In this document: piece after piece, positions 51,039 through 58,957 of the stretch
How the letters are laid out: each line of letters begins with the position of its first letter
Numbering within the stretch: position 1 is the first letter of the stretch
Origin: Actinomycetota bacterium
GTDB taxonomy: Bacteria; Actinomycetota; Rubrobacteria; Rubrobacterales; Rubrobacteraceae
NCBI GenBank assembly: GCA_004563715.1
Contig: SIRX01000012.1
Coordinates: forward strand, 1-59,928
DNA length: 59,928 bases
Direction: 5' to 3'
Notes under the pieces: model-generated
What the model saw: the letters and a program-made list of their open reading frames with translations, nothing else
Database searches by the model: none
Told to the model about the DNA's origin: nothing
Position numbers and translations under genes: made by a program

Positions 51039-52763
51039 CTAGCCGTCCGGGCGCTCCTTGTAGCGGTTGGTTATGGGCATGCGGCGGTCGCGGCCGAAGG
51101 CGCGGCTGGTGATCTTGATGCCGGTCGGGGCCTGGCGGCGCTTGTACTCGGCCCGGTCCACGAGCTGTATGACGCGCCGCACGTCCTCCGCGTCGTAGCC
51201 GGCGGCGGAGATCTCGCCCAGGTCCTTGTCTTCCTCTATGTAGGCTTCGAGGATGGGGTCGAGCACCTCGTAGGGCGGCAGGGAATCCACGTCCCGCTGG
51301 TTCTCCCGCAGCTCAGCGGTAGGTTCTTTCTCCAGCACGGTGTCGGGGATGACCTGGCGTCCCGCCAGCTCGTTTATGTGGCGGGCGACCCGGTAGACGA
51401 GCGTCTTGGGCACATCCTTTATGACGGAGAAGCCGCCGGCCATGTCGCCGTAGAGCGTGGAGTAGCCGACGCTCATCTCGCTCTTGTTGCCGGTAGAGAG
51501 AACGATCCAGCCGAACTTGTTGGAGAGGGCCATGAGGATGTTGCCCCGGATGCGGGCCTGGATGTTCTCCTCGGCCTCGTTCTCCGGCAGGCCCTTGAAG
51601 CTGTCCTCCAGCATCTCCAGGTACGCGTCGAAGGCCGGGCCGATGGGCACCACCTGCGCGTCGATGCCGAGGTTCTTGGCCAGCGCCTCGGCGTCGGTGT
51701 TGGACGCCTCGGAGGTGTAGCGGCTGGGCATGAGGACGCCGGTGACGTTCTCCGCCCCCAGCGCCCGCACCGCGACCGCCGCCCCGAGCGAGGAGTCTAT
51801 GCCGCCCGAGAGCCCGAGCACGGCCCGCGAAAAGCCGTTCTTGCCGAAGTAGTCCCGCAGGCCCAACGTGAGGGCTTCGAGCACCTCGCCCTCCTCGGAG
51901 AGCTGCGGCTCGACGCGGGGGGCGGCGGCACCATCCAGATCCCGAACCTCCGCCCCGGGCACCTCGACCACCTGCATCGGGGGGTCTGGCTCGTCCTTGC
52001 GCAGCCGGGGGTCATGGAGGCGCTGTATAAGGGCCTCCTCCGGGTGGAGGTCCACGCAGAGCATGTCCTCCTCGAACTGCCTGCCCCGGGCGACGAGCTC
52101 GCCCTCCGGGTCGAAGACGACCGAGTGCCCGTCGAAGACCAGCTCGTCCTGGCCGCCGACCAGGTTGCAGAACAGGACGTAACACCCGTAGTCCGAGGCC
52201 CGCACGCTGAGCATCCGCTCCCGGAAGAGCCCCTTGCGCCGGTGGTACGGTGAGGCAGAGATGTTGAGTAGCATGCTCGCGCCCCCGACCGCCTGCTCCC
52301 GGGCCGGGCCGCCCGGGTACCAGATGTCCTCGCACACGCTCACCCCGAGCAGCGCGCCGTCCAGCCTGATCACCGGCGCCCCGAAACCCCGCCTGAAGTA
52401 CCGGTTCTCGTCGAAGACGCCGTAGTTGGGCAGGTAGCGCTTGTGGTAGCGGTGCAGGACCTCCCCCCCGGAGATTATGGCGCAGGCGTTGTAGAGGTCG
52501 GCCTGCAGGTCCACGAAGCCCACAGCGGCAACCACGCCCTCGGGGACCCGGCCCGCGAGCTCATCCAAGGCCTCCAGGTTGTTCTCGATAAACCCCGGCC
52601 TCAGAAGCAGGTCCTCCGGCGGGTAGCCGGTGATGGTCAGCTCCGGGAAGGCGACGAGCCCCGCGCCGCTCTCCACCGCCTTGTCCAGCGCCGCCCCGGC
52701 CTTCTCGACGTTGCCCCACACGTCGCCGACGGTGGTGTTTATCTGGGCCAGCGCGATCCTCAT
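51039..52763 (-). CDS. nadE: Glutamine-dependent NAD+ synthetase
   Basis: A 574-residue two-domain enzyme for the last step of NAD biosynthesis. The N-terminal nitrilase-fold glutaminase has its triad in VAFPELTITGYPPEDLL (Glu), YHKRYLPNYGVFDENRYF (Lys) and LGVSVCEDIWYPGG (Cys). The C-terminal synthetase has the ATP loop LGLSGGIDSSLGAAVAV, then MPSRYTSEAS and STGNKSEMSVGYSTLYGDMA. Ammonia passes from the first domain to the second. ATG 52763 begins the canonical MRIALAQINTTVGD. Confidence 0.97.
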   Translation of the reverse strand: MRIALAQINTTVGDVWGNVEKAGAALDKAVESGAGLVAFPELTITGYPPEDLLLRPGFIENNLEALDELAGRVPEGVVAAVGFVDLQADLYNACAIISGGEVLHRYHKRYLPNYGVFDENRYFRRGFGAPVIRLDGALLGVSVCEDIWYPGGPAREQAVGGASMLLNISASPYHRRKGLFRERMLSVRASDYGCYVLFCNLVGGQDELVFDGHSVVFDPEGELVARGRQFEEDMLCVDLHPEEALIQRLHDPRLRKDEPDPPMQVVEVPGAEVRDLDGAAAPRVEPQLSEEGEVLEALTLGLRDYFGKNGFSRAVLGLSGGIDSSLGAAVAVRALGAENVTGVLMPSRYTSEASNTDAEALAKNLGIDAQVVPIGPAFDAYLEMLEDSFKGLPENEAEENIQARIRGNILMALSNKFGWIVLSTGNKSEMSVGYSTLYGDMAGGFSVIKDVPKTLVYRVARHINELAGRQVIPDTVLEKEPTAELRENQRDVDSLPPYEVLDPILEAYIEEDKDLGEISAAGYDAEDVRRVIQLVDRAEYKRRQAPTGIKITSRAFGRDRRMPITNRYKERPDG

Positions 52764-52835
52764 GGCCCCAGATAATACCGTGCCGTACCGCTTCGCGCTG
52801 TGCGCGGGCCCACCGGCGCGCGGACGCGCGGATGG

Positions 52836-55331
52836 TTAACCGGTAGTCACGTTCAGGGTGTGGTACGCGTCGGAGTCGGTCTCGACCCGCACCTCCAGGC
52901 CCCGCTCGGTCTCCACCTCCTCGTAGTCTTCCACGGGCTCGCCGTCGAGCAGGACCTCCTCCACTTCGGCATCCTCCGGGAGGACGTGGCCGAGGATGAG
53001 GGTAAGCCCGGACGGGGCCGAGACGGTCGTGGTGTAGGAGCCGTCGCCGCGGGCGGCGAACGCCCCGATGGTTTCTTCCCCGACCCGCAGGTCCTGCACC
53101 GCCAGGCCGGGCCAAGTCTCGGGGACGTGGGGCACGACCGAGAGGCTCTCTTCCGGCAGGTCGGGCCGGATGCCGAGGAAGTGGTGGATCACGGGCCACT
53201 GCACCCCGTAGGCCGACCACGCCTGCATGAACATCAGCCGGTCGCGGAAGTCGTCGAAGGTCTCGTAGTCAGGGCTCGGGGCCAGCTCGGGCAGGGCACC
53301 CGGCATCTCCAGGTCTATAAAGTCCGAGGTGGCGGTCATGTACTTGAGCGCCTGGTCCTCGCCGACGTGCCCGTAGTTGGCCGCCCCGACGGCCATCGCG
53401 GAGTTGGGCAGGGTCCAGATGTTGAGCTCGCCCTCCCCGTCCGGGCCGCCGCCCTCCGCGGTGTGGTAGAGGCCGTTCTCGCCGGTGAACGCGTCGGACT
53501 CCAGGGTCTCGAGGACGGTCTCGGCCCGCTCGCCGGAGATCATCTCCGTCTCCAGGGGCGTTACGTTGATCCAGTGCCGCTGCTGGAGCTTCTGGCCCGG
53601 CTCCTCGCAGACGTTTTCGCCTTCGATCTCGGCCTCCTCCAGCTCTTCCTGCGCGGCCTCGCCGTCGCCCTCGATGCATAGCGAGTCGGCGTAGAGACCC
53701 TCGTCCTCCATCCACCAGTCCTCGCCGAAGGCGTCTTCCATCTCCTGCGCACGCTGGCGGGCGAAGTCCGCGGTCTCTGCGTCGTCCCGGTACTCGGCCA
53801 TGCGCTCCAGGGATTTGAGGCCCCGCCAGGTGTAGGTAGTGGTGTCCAACGTCTCGGAGCCCATGCCGGGCCGCTCGACCATCGCGAGGCCCTCCGGCCA
53901 GTTATTGTCGTTCTCGTCGAGGTCGGTGACGACGTGGCGCATCCCGTCGTTCACGAACGGGTACATCTCGTCCATGAATTCGTCGTCGCCGGTCCAGCGC
54001 CAGTAAGCCTCTACATTGTGGGCGAACTGGCCGGTGACGTTGGTGTTGCCCTCGTCCTCGTTGGCCCCGAAAAAGACCGAGCCGTCGGAGACGATCTCGT
54101 GTACCACCTTGCCGGTGTCGCCGTTTATGGCGCGGGAAACCTCCTTGACGAAGACCATGTGGTCCCGGGCGGTCTCCCACTGGCCCGCCGCGAGCAGCGG
54201 GTAGAGGGTGTAGGCGCCGTCGGTGCCGAACGGCCAGGAGTAATCCGGGAAGCCGCCACCGATGGCGGTCATCGTCTCCAGCGTACCGGCGGGTTCTTCG
54301 GGGTAGCTCTCCCCGGCGTTGACGGCCCGCAGCTCGGCGTCTCGGACCGTTATCTTGAGGTCTTCCATGTTGAGCTTGGCCCAGTCGAAGGCCGCCTGGA
54401 GCCCGGCGTCGGGCAGGCTGACCTTTGTGCGCCCCAGAAGCTCCTCCCGGGCCGCCACCTTCTCTTCGAGCAGGGCCTGCGGGTCTTCGAGCGACGTCTC
54501 GAGCGCCTCCCGGGCCTCGTCTTCGGAGACGTTGGAACCCGCTACGGCAAACCAGATGGTTTGCTCCTCGCCGCCCGCGAGGTCCACGCTCCACTCCAGC
54601 CGGCCGCCGGTGCCGTCCCCGAACTCGGAGTGATCCTCCTGCTCGGCCTCGGGGACCGGCCCCCAGATGTCGTCGCCGGTCTCGCCGTTCTGCGCCTCCT
54701 CCTGACCCCGCACCAGCGCCGTCCACTCCTCGCCCGGCTCCCGGAAGACGAGCGTCCCGTCCTCGTAGGAGCCCTCGTCTTTCTCGTTTACGTCCTCGAC
54801 GCTGGGCTCGGTCTCGCCCCACGGGTAGGAGGCCATGATGTCGCTGCGGGCGGCCATCGCCAGGTCCAGGCTGCGGTCTTCATCTCCGGTGTTGTTAACG
54901 GTGAGCCCGACGAGCACCGCCGGGCTGCCGTCCGGCGCGAACTCGGTGCGGGTCACCTCCAGCCCGTTGGCTTCCGGGAGCTGCATCTGGATGTAGCCGG
55001 CGCCGCTGGTGAACTCCTCGGCTTCCGGCAGCCACTCGCCGTCCACGGAGAACCAGTAGCCGTCGAGGAGCTTTATGGGGTGGGCCCAGACCCCGCCCAT
55101 CTCGCCCCGGATGTGCCAGCCGGTCGGCGGGAACGTGCCGTCGGCGGCGCCCACGACGTAGGCCCGGTCCCCGGCGGCCACGTACCGCTTCTCGTCCAAC
55201 CGCTCCTCCGTGGAGCGGGTCGGCCCGCCGGGCTCCGGCGGGGCCGCGAGCGCGGAGGATGCGAACAAAGCCACCAGGCAAGAGAGCAGAACCACCCCGA
55301 CGGAATAATTTGTGCGAGACCCTGATCGCAT
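52836..55331 (-). CDS. Secreted acidic glycosidase-like protein with six-hairpin fold
   Basis: An 831-residue exported protein. The signal peptide ends SSALAAPPEPGG. The N-terminal ~280 residues look like a beta-sandwich. The region ~300-700 has alternating helices with motifs of (alpha/alpha)6 glycosidases: GGGFPDYSWPFGTDGAYTLY, HNVEAYWRWTGDDEFMDEMY, NNWPEGLAMVER and WSAYGVQWPVIHHFLGIRP. A final beta domain closes the protein. Clades such as GH63, GH65 and GH15 share this layout; the exact family and substrate are not clear. Asp and Glu are strikingly frequent, as in salt- or calcium-adapted extracellular enzymes. ATG 55331 has AAAGGAGGGG upstream. Confidence 0.8.
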   Translation of the reverse strand: MRSGSRTNYSVGVVLLSCLVALFASSALAAPPEPGGPTRSTEERLDEKRYVAAGDRAYVVGAADGTFPPTGWHIRGEMGGVWAHPIKLLDGYWFSVDGEWLPEAEEFTSGAGYIQMQLPEANGLEVTRTEFAPDGSPAVLVGLTVNNTGDEDRSLDLAMAARSDIMASYPWGETEPSVEDVNEKDEGSYEDGTLVFREPGEEWTALVRGQEEAQNGETGDDIWGPVPEAEQEDHSEFGDGTGGRLEWSVDLAGGEEQTIWFAVAGSNVSEDEAREALETSLEDPQALLEEKVAAREELLGRTKVSLPDAGLQAAFDWAKLNMEDLKITVRDAELRAVNAGESYPEEPAGTLETMTAIGGGFPDYSWPFGTDGAYTLYPLLAAGQWETARDHMVFVKEVSRAINGDTGKVVHEIVSDGSVFFGANEDEGNTNVTGQFAHNVEAYWRWTGDDEFMDEMYPFVNDGMRHVVTDLDENDNNWPEGLAMVERPGMGSETLDTTTYTWRGLKSLERMAEYRDDAETADFARQRAQEMEDAFGEDWWMEDEGLYADSLCIEGDGEAAQEELEEAEIEGENVCEEPGQKLQQRHWINVTPLETEMISGERAETVLETLESDAFTGENGLYHTAEGGGPDGEGELNIWTLPNSAMAVGAANYGHVGEDQALKYMTATSDFIDLEMPGALPELAPSPDYETFDDFRDRLMFMQAWSAYGVQWPVIHHFLGIRPDLPEESLSVVPHVPETWPGLAVQDLRVGEETIGAFAARGDGSYTTTVSAPSGLTLILGHVLPEDAEVEEVLLDGEPVEDYEEVETERGLEVRVETDSDAYHTLNVTTG

Positions 55332-55468
55332 TACCCCTCCTTTTGTCTCCCGCGACGGCCTACCGCCGCACTTCCGCGAACCTCACCCTTATTTACTCAA
55401 AATACTGTCTTCCGGCGCCGCAGTCAATTCTCCGGCGCCGGCCCCCGGGCCGCCCTCCCCCTACCCGC

Positions 55469-55474
55469 TATAAT
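55469..55474 (+). promoter_or_regulatory. Putative -10 box of the DUF1206 gene
   Basis: A perfect TATAAT 32 bases before the GTG start, in a GC-rich setting. No TTGACA-like -35 is seen. Two copies of TCCGGCGCCG lie upstream (55410-55419 and 55430-55440), which may be an activator site. Confidence 0.4.
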
Positions 55475-55506
55475 TCGGGGCCGACCGTCCCCGAAAGGAC
55501 CAGCGC

Positions 55507-56364
55507 GTGACGAACGGCCCGCCGACAGCCGAAAGCCCTGCGAAAGACCTCCAGGAGCGCGTCGAAGAAACGGCCCGCCGGGTGACGCCGTGGATAGCCT
55601 GGACCGCGCGCGCCGGGTACGTGGCGAAGGGCGTGGTCTACGCGGCGGTGGGGGTCCTGGCCGCCCGGGTGGCGCTCGGGGCCGGCGGCGAGACCACCGG
55701 CGTAGGCGGGGCGGTGGAGAACATCGGCGAACAGCCCTTCGGCAAAGTGCTGCTGCTCCTGCTGGCGGCCGGGCTCCTGGGGTACGCGCTGTGGAAGCTC
55801 GTGCAGGGGGTGATGGACCCCGACGGCCGGGGCTCGGACCTCGGGGGGATAGTGCGGCGGATGGCGTACGGGGGGAGTGCCCTGATCCACGGCGGCCTCG
55901 CCTTCTCCGCCCTGGAGGAGCTTTTCGGTATCGAGGGCCAGAGCACCTCGCTGGACCAGTGGACGGCCCAGGTCATGGCCCAGCCCCTCGGCCGGTGGCT
56001 CGTGGCGCTGGCGGGGTTGGGCGTGGTCGCGGTCGGCCTCTACCAGCTCTACGCGGGCCTCACCGCCCGGTTCCGGGCCGAGCTGAAGACCTACCACATG
56101 AGCGAGGCTGCCCGGTGGGCGACGATAACGGGCCGCGTCGGGACCGCCGCCCGCGCCGTCGCCATCCTGGTGGCCGGGGGCTTCGTGCTCCTGGCCGCCT
56201 GGCAGGCCGACCCCGACGAGACCCGCGGCCTCGGGGGCGCGCTGGAGGCGATGCTGCACCAGCCGTTCGGCCCGTACCTCCTGGGCACCCTGGCCTTCGG
56301 GCTCGTCGCCTACGCCGCCTTCATGTTCCTGGTCGCCCGCTGCCGCAACATAGAGGCGTGCTGA
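55507..56364 (+). CDS. DUF1206 membrane protein
   Basis: A 285-residue integral membrane protein built from three repeats of two helices: ARAGYVAKGVVYAAVGVLAARVAL, YGGSALIHGGLAFSALEELF-type and GRVGTAARAVAILVAGGFVLLAA. Each repeat begins with a Gly/Arg-rich turn, which is the DUF1206 pattern. The function is unknown. GTG 55507 has AAAGGA upstream. The next gene starts within its last codons (GTGCTGA), so they are coupled. Confidence 0.88.
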   Translation: MTNGPPTAESPAKDLQERVEETARRVTPWIAWTARAGYVAKGVVYAAVGVLAARVALGAGGETTGVGGAVENIGEQPFGKVLLLLLAAGLLGYALWKLVQGVMDPDGRGSDLGGIVRRMAYGGSALIHGGLAFSALEELFGIEGQSTSLDQWTAQVMAQPLGRWLVALAGLGVVAVGLYQLYAGLTARFRAELKTYHMSEAARWATITGRVGTAARAVAILVAGGFVLLAAWQADPDETRGLGGALEAMLHQPFGPYLLGTLAFGLVAYAAFMFLVARCRNIEAC

Positions 56365-56813
56365 GCCGTTCAGGCACCGGCGCGGCGGCCGCGGAGCTCC
56401 TGGGGCGGGCCTGCGAGATAGCGTCGGAGTCCGAAAGCTCCGCGCAACTGGAGGTCGTCCGGGAGCTGGCGGAGGACCTCCGGCTGTTGCTGGCAGCCTT
56501 GCCACCAGCGACGGAAGGCGAGGCCTCGCCGCATTTGCTGGCCGAGGGGGCTCTGCGCTGCGCGGACCTAGCGAACCTCGCGGCCTGTAACACCCCGGAG
56601 CTTCCGGAGGAAAAGAGGGCCGAGGGCGCCGCCGCCGTCCACCTCGCCGCCGGGGCTGCCCGGGCGCTGGGGCTCCTAGCCGAATCCGGGACCGCCGCAC
56701 TGGAGGAGACGCCGGCCGAGTACGTCCGGCGGGACGCCCGCAGCGCCGGGTGGCGGGCCGCGCTCGCCATCCGGCAGGTGGAGGAGTTCCTGGAAGCCCG
56801 GTCCCCGGCTTAG
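56358..56813 (+). CDS. Ala/Glu-rich helical protein coupled to DUF1206
   Basis: A 151-residue protein, almost entirely alpha-helical by composition (AAAELLGRACEIASESESS, VVRELAEDLRLLLAALPP, AALAIRQVEEFLEARSPA). It has no signal peptide, membrane helix or recognised domain. GTG 56358 overlaps the DUF1206 stop; AGAGG lies just upstream. Its stop codon overlaps that of the Nudix gene on the other strand. It is judged real from its position, and because the frame keeps a coherent protein composition after the preceding gene ends. A role with the DUF1206 protein is inferred. Confidence 0.65.
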   Translation: MLSRSGTGAAAAELLGRACEIASESESSAQLEVVRELAEDLRLLLAALPPATEGEASPHLLAEGALRCADLANLAACNTPELPEEKRAEGAAAVHLAAGAARALGLLAESGTAALEETPAEYVRRDARSAGWRAALAIRQVEEFLEARSPA

Positions 56814-57442
56814 AAGATCGGTCCGGGCTCCTCCCCGGCGAGCGCCCGGCGTGCCGCCCGCGCCACCCGGTAGAGGTAACCGTCGTCGTTGGGGACGAAA
56901 CCTCTCAGGCTGATACGCACGGCCTCGGGCTCGCCGTTTCTCCACTCGCGCGCGGTCACGGCCTCCCCGGCGCCCAGCCTCTCCGCGGCGTCGAGGTCTA
57001 CGCACGCGATGGATGCGACCTCCGCTTCCTGGAGACGGAAGCATTCTGGAGGGGTGGAATCTACCAGCAAGAACACGTCGTGGAACTCCCGGTCGCAGCC
57101 CTGCGGGATGTCCTGCTCGATCCTCCGGGTGCCGAGCGGGACGAGCCGGTCCGGGTCCACGCGCAGCCCGAGCTCCTCTTCCAGCTCCCGCAGGCCGTCG
57201 AGGGTGCTCTCCCCCGAGGACAGGTGCCCGGCGGCGGTCACGTCCAGCCGGCCCGGCCAGGTGTCCTTTGCGGCGGCGCGGCGCTGCGCCAGCAGGTAGG
57301 GAGGTTCGGCCTCCGAGCCCGGGTGTGAGATCCAGCAGTGAAAGCACCGGTGCCAGAGCCCCCGCCGGTGCGCCTCGCTCTTCCACACCACCTGCCCGGT
57401 CGGCTCCCCCGACTCGTCGAGCATGTCGATCTTCTCGTCCAC
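56810..57442 (-). CDS. Nudix hydrolase (YfcD/IDI-like)
   Basis: A 210-residue hydrolase of nucleoside-diphosphate-X compounds. The Nudix box G-x5-E-x7-RE-x2-EE-x-G is intact as GHLSSGESTLDGLRELEEEL followed by GL. The N-terminus (EKIDMLDESGEPTGQVVWKS, HRRGLWHRCFHCWI) resembles isopentenyl-diphosphate isomerase and E. coli YfcD, but the two active-site residues of the isomerase are not evident, so hydrolase is favoured. GTG 57442 lacks a strong ribosome binding site but fits the family start. It converges with the helical protein gene. Confidence 0.87.
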   Translation of the reverse strand: MDEKIDMLDESGEPTGQVVWKSEAHRRGLWHRCFHCWISHPGSEAEPPYLLAQRRAAAKDTWPGRLDVTAAGHLSSGESTLDGLRELEEELGLRVDPDRLVPLGTRRIEQDIPQGCDREFHDVFLLVDSTPPECFRLQEAEVASIACVDLDAAERLGAGEAVTAREWRNGEPEAVRISLRGFVPNDDGYLYRVARAARRALAGEEPGPIF

Positions 57443-57498
57443 GAGCCCAGGGTAACATCCGGGGCAACCGTCCGCGGCAAAGAGCGCCTTCCGCGAGC

Positions 57499-58401
57499 TC
57501 AGAAGAGAAACGCAAACGTATAGCCTATAAAGATCGCGAGGGCCAGAACCGTCGCGACGAAGACGAGCAGGAGGCGGGGCTTGAAGACCGTGCCGAGGAC
57601 AGCCACCTCGGGGATGCTCGTCCCGGCGCCCCCGACCACCAGGGCAATGAGCGTCCCCACGCCCATCCCTTTGTCTACAAACGCCACGCCCATCGGCAGC
57701 ACGGTCTCCGGCCAGATGTACAGGGGCGCGCCGATAGCGGCCGCCACCGGGATGGCGAACGGGTTCTCCGGCCCGGCCACGGAAGAGATCCAGGCCTCCG
57801 GGACGAAACCCTGGATCACCGCCCCCGCCGCTACCCCAGCGAAGAGATAGGGCAGCGCCCGCCGGAACTCCACCCAACCCTCCATCGCGGCAGACCACAG
57901 CCGGAGCCCGAGACCAGCTTTATCTCCCCCGACACCCAGCATTCCACAGCCTTCCACTAAAATACCCTCCCTGACGTGCTTGTGAAGTTCTAGCCGCTCC
58001 CACGCTACACCCACGAGCACGGCGAGCGAGAGGCTCAAAGCAGCGTAGACCACGGCGATGCGCCAGCCGAAGAGCAACAGAAAGAGGCCCAGCACCACCG
58101 GGTTCGCCAGCGGCGAGGCGAAGAGAAAAGCCGTCGCCGCCCCGAACGGCGCCCCGGACCTGAGCAGCCCGATCAGGATCGGGATGGTCGAGAACGAGCA
58201 GAAGGGCGTCAACGACCCAAACGCCGCCCCCAACACTTTCCCCAAACCCCACCGCAACTCCAGTGCCCCGCGAACCCGTCCCTCGGACAGGTACTGCCGG
58301 GCCAGGCCCACCACCACGCTCACCCCCAGGAACAAAACCGCCAGCTCCGCCATCACCACGACGAAGAACCTCAAAGACTCTTCCATCGGCTCCGGCAACA
58401 C
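57499..58401 (-). CDS. UPF0718/ArsP-like permease
   Basis: A 300-residue permease with about eight helices. GSLTPFCSFSTIPILIGLLR and a mirrored AAIGAPLYIWPETVLPMGVAFVDKG form the inverted helix-hairpin signature of the YraQ/ArsP (permease) family, whose members export organoarsenicals or other small compounds. In many members the first motif is CSCSTIP; here the second Cys is Phe. GTG 58401 has GGAGG eight bases upstream. It follows a PadR-type regulator by 59 bases on the same strand, with a repeated putative operator between them. Confidence 0.82.
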   Translation of the reverse strand: MLPEPMEESLRFFVVVMAELAVLFLGVSVVVGLARQYLSEGRVRGALELRWGLGKVLGAAFGSLTPFCSFSTIPILIGLLRSGAPFGAATAFLFASPLANPVVLGLFLLLFGWRIAVVYAALSLSLAVLVGVAWERLELHKHVREGILVEGCGMLGVGGDKAGLGLRLWSAAMEGWVEFRRALPYLFAGVAAGAVIQGFVPEAWISSVAGPENPFAIPVAAAIGAPLYIWPETVLPMGVAFVDKGMGVGTLIALVVGGAGTSIPEVAVLGTVFKPRLLLVFVATVLALAIFIGYTFAFLF

Positions 58402-58438
58402 CTCAGCTCCCTCCGTTCCGCTATCTAAGCATCGATCA

Positions 58439-58448
58439 TCTAGGTATA
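58439..58448. repeat. Putative PadR operator, copy 1 (TCTAGGTATA)
   Basis: The 10-mer TCTAGGTATA lies between the padR stop codon and the permease start. An identical copy is found upstream of padR at 58851. Adjacent bases share an ATC[A/T]TCTAGGTATA context. Confidence 0.45.
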
Positions 58449-58460
58449 GACATAAATTTT

Positions 58461-58826
58461 TTAGCCGGCCTCCTTCCGAGTGGCTTCGGAGGCGTGCTGG
58501 ATGTGCGGTATCGCGCCCTGCCACACCTCTGCGCCGACCTCGAACGCCTCCCGGCCCAGGGGAGTGAGGGTGTAAACCTTGCGTTCCCGGCCACCCACAA
58601 CCTGGCGGTCGGAGGTCACGCAGCCGTCCCGCTCGAACTCCCGCAACACCGGGTAGACGGCCCCCTCGGTTGGGACGCAGAAGCCCCCGGTGAGGCTGGA
58701 GACCTTGCGGATGATCTCGTACCCGTAAGAGGGCTGCGCATACAACACCCGCAGGATAAAGAACTTGCACAGGCTCATGTTGATAACGTCGTTCCAGTAC
58801 CGGCGGTTGGTGTACTCCACGCTCAT
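58461..58826 (-). CDS. PadR-family transcriptional repressor
   Basis: A 121-residue winged-helix regulator. CKFFILRVLYAQPSYGYEII is the PadR helix 1-2 pattern, followed by PTEGAVYPVLREFERDGCVT (recognition helix region) and RKVYTLTPLGREAF (wing). The regulator usually dissociates from DNA when it binds a small ligand. ATG 58826 has AAGGAG six bases upstream and is preferred to ATG 58844. Its target is probably the permease gene just downstream and its own promoter. Confidence 0.9.
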   Translation of the reverse strand: MSVEYTNRRYWNDVINMSLCKFFILRVLYAQPSYGYEIIRKVSSLTGGFCVPTEGAVYPVLREFERDGCVTSDRQVVGGRERKVYTLTPLGREAFEVGAEVWQGAIPHIQHASEATRKEAG

Positions 58827-58850
58827 CCCGAGCTCCTTATACATATATCT

Positions 58851-58860
58851 TCTAGGTATA
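58851..58860. repeat. Putative PadR operator, copy 2 (TCTAGGTATA)
   Basis: Second copy of the 10-mer, 25 bases upstream of the padR start in an AT-rich promoter pocket (58840-58870). The pocket on the minus strand contains AAGATAGTATACC, with a TATACC hexamer that could be a -10 box. Confidence 0.45.
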
Positions 58861-58957
58861 CTATCTTGCTTTGGGGTGTTTGACAAGCAGCGTGAGCCCG
58901 CTGGCTCCGGTACCGTAGGAGCCGGGGACGAGATAAGGCGGAACACGAGGAGGTTTC

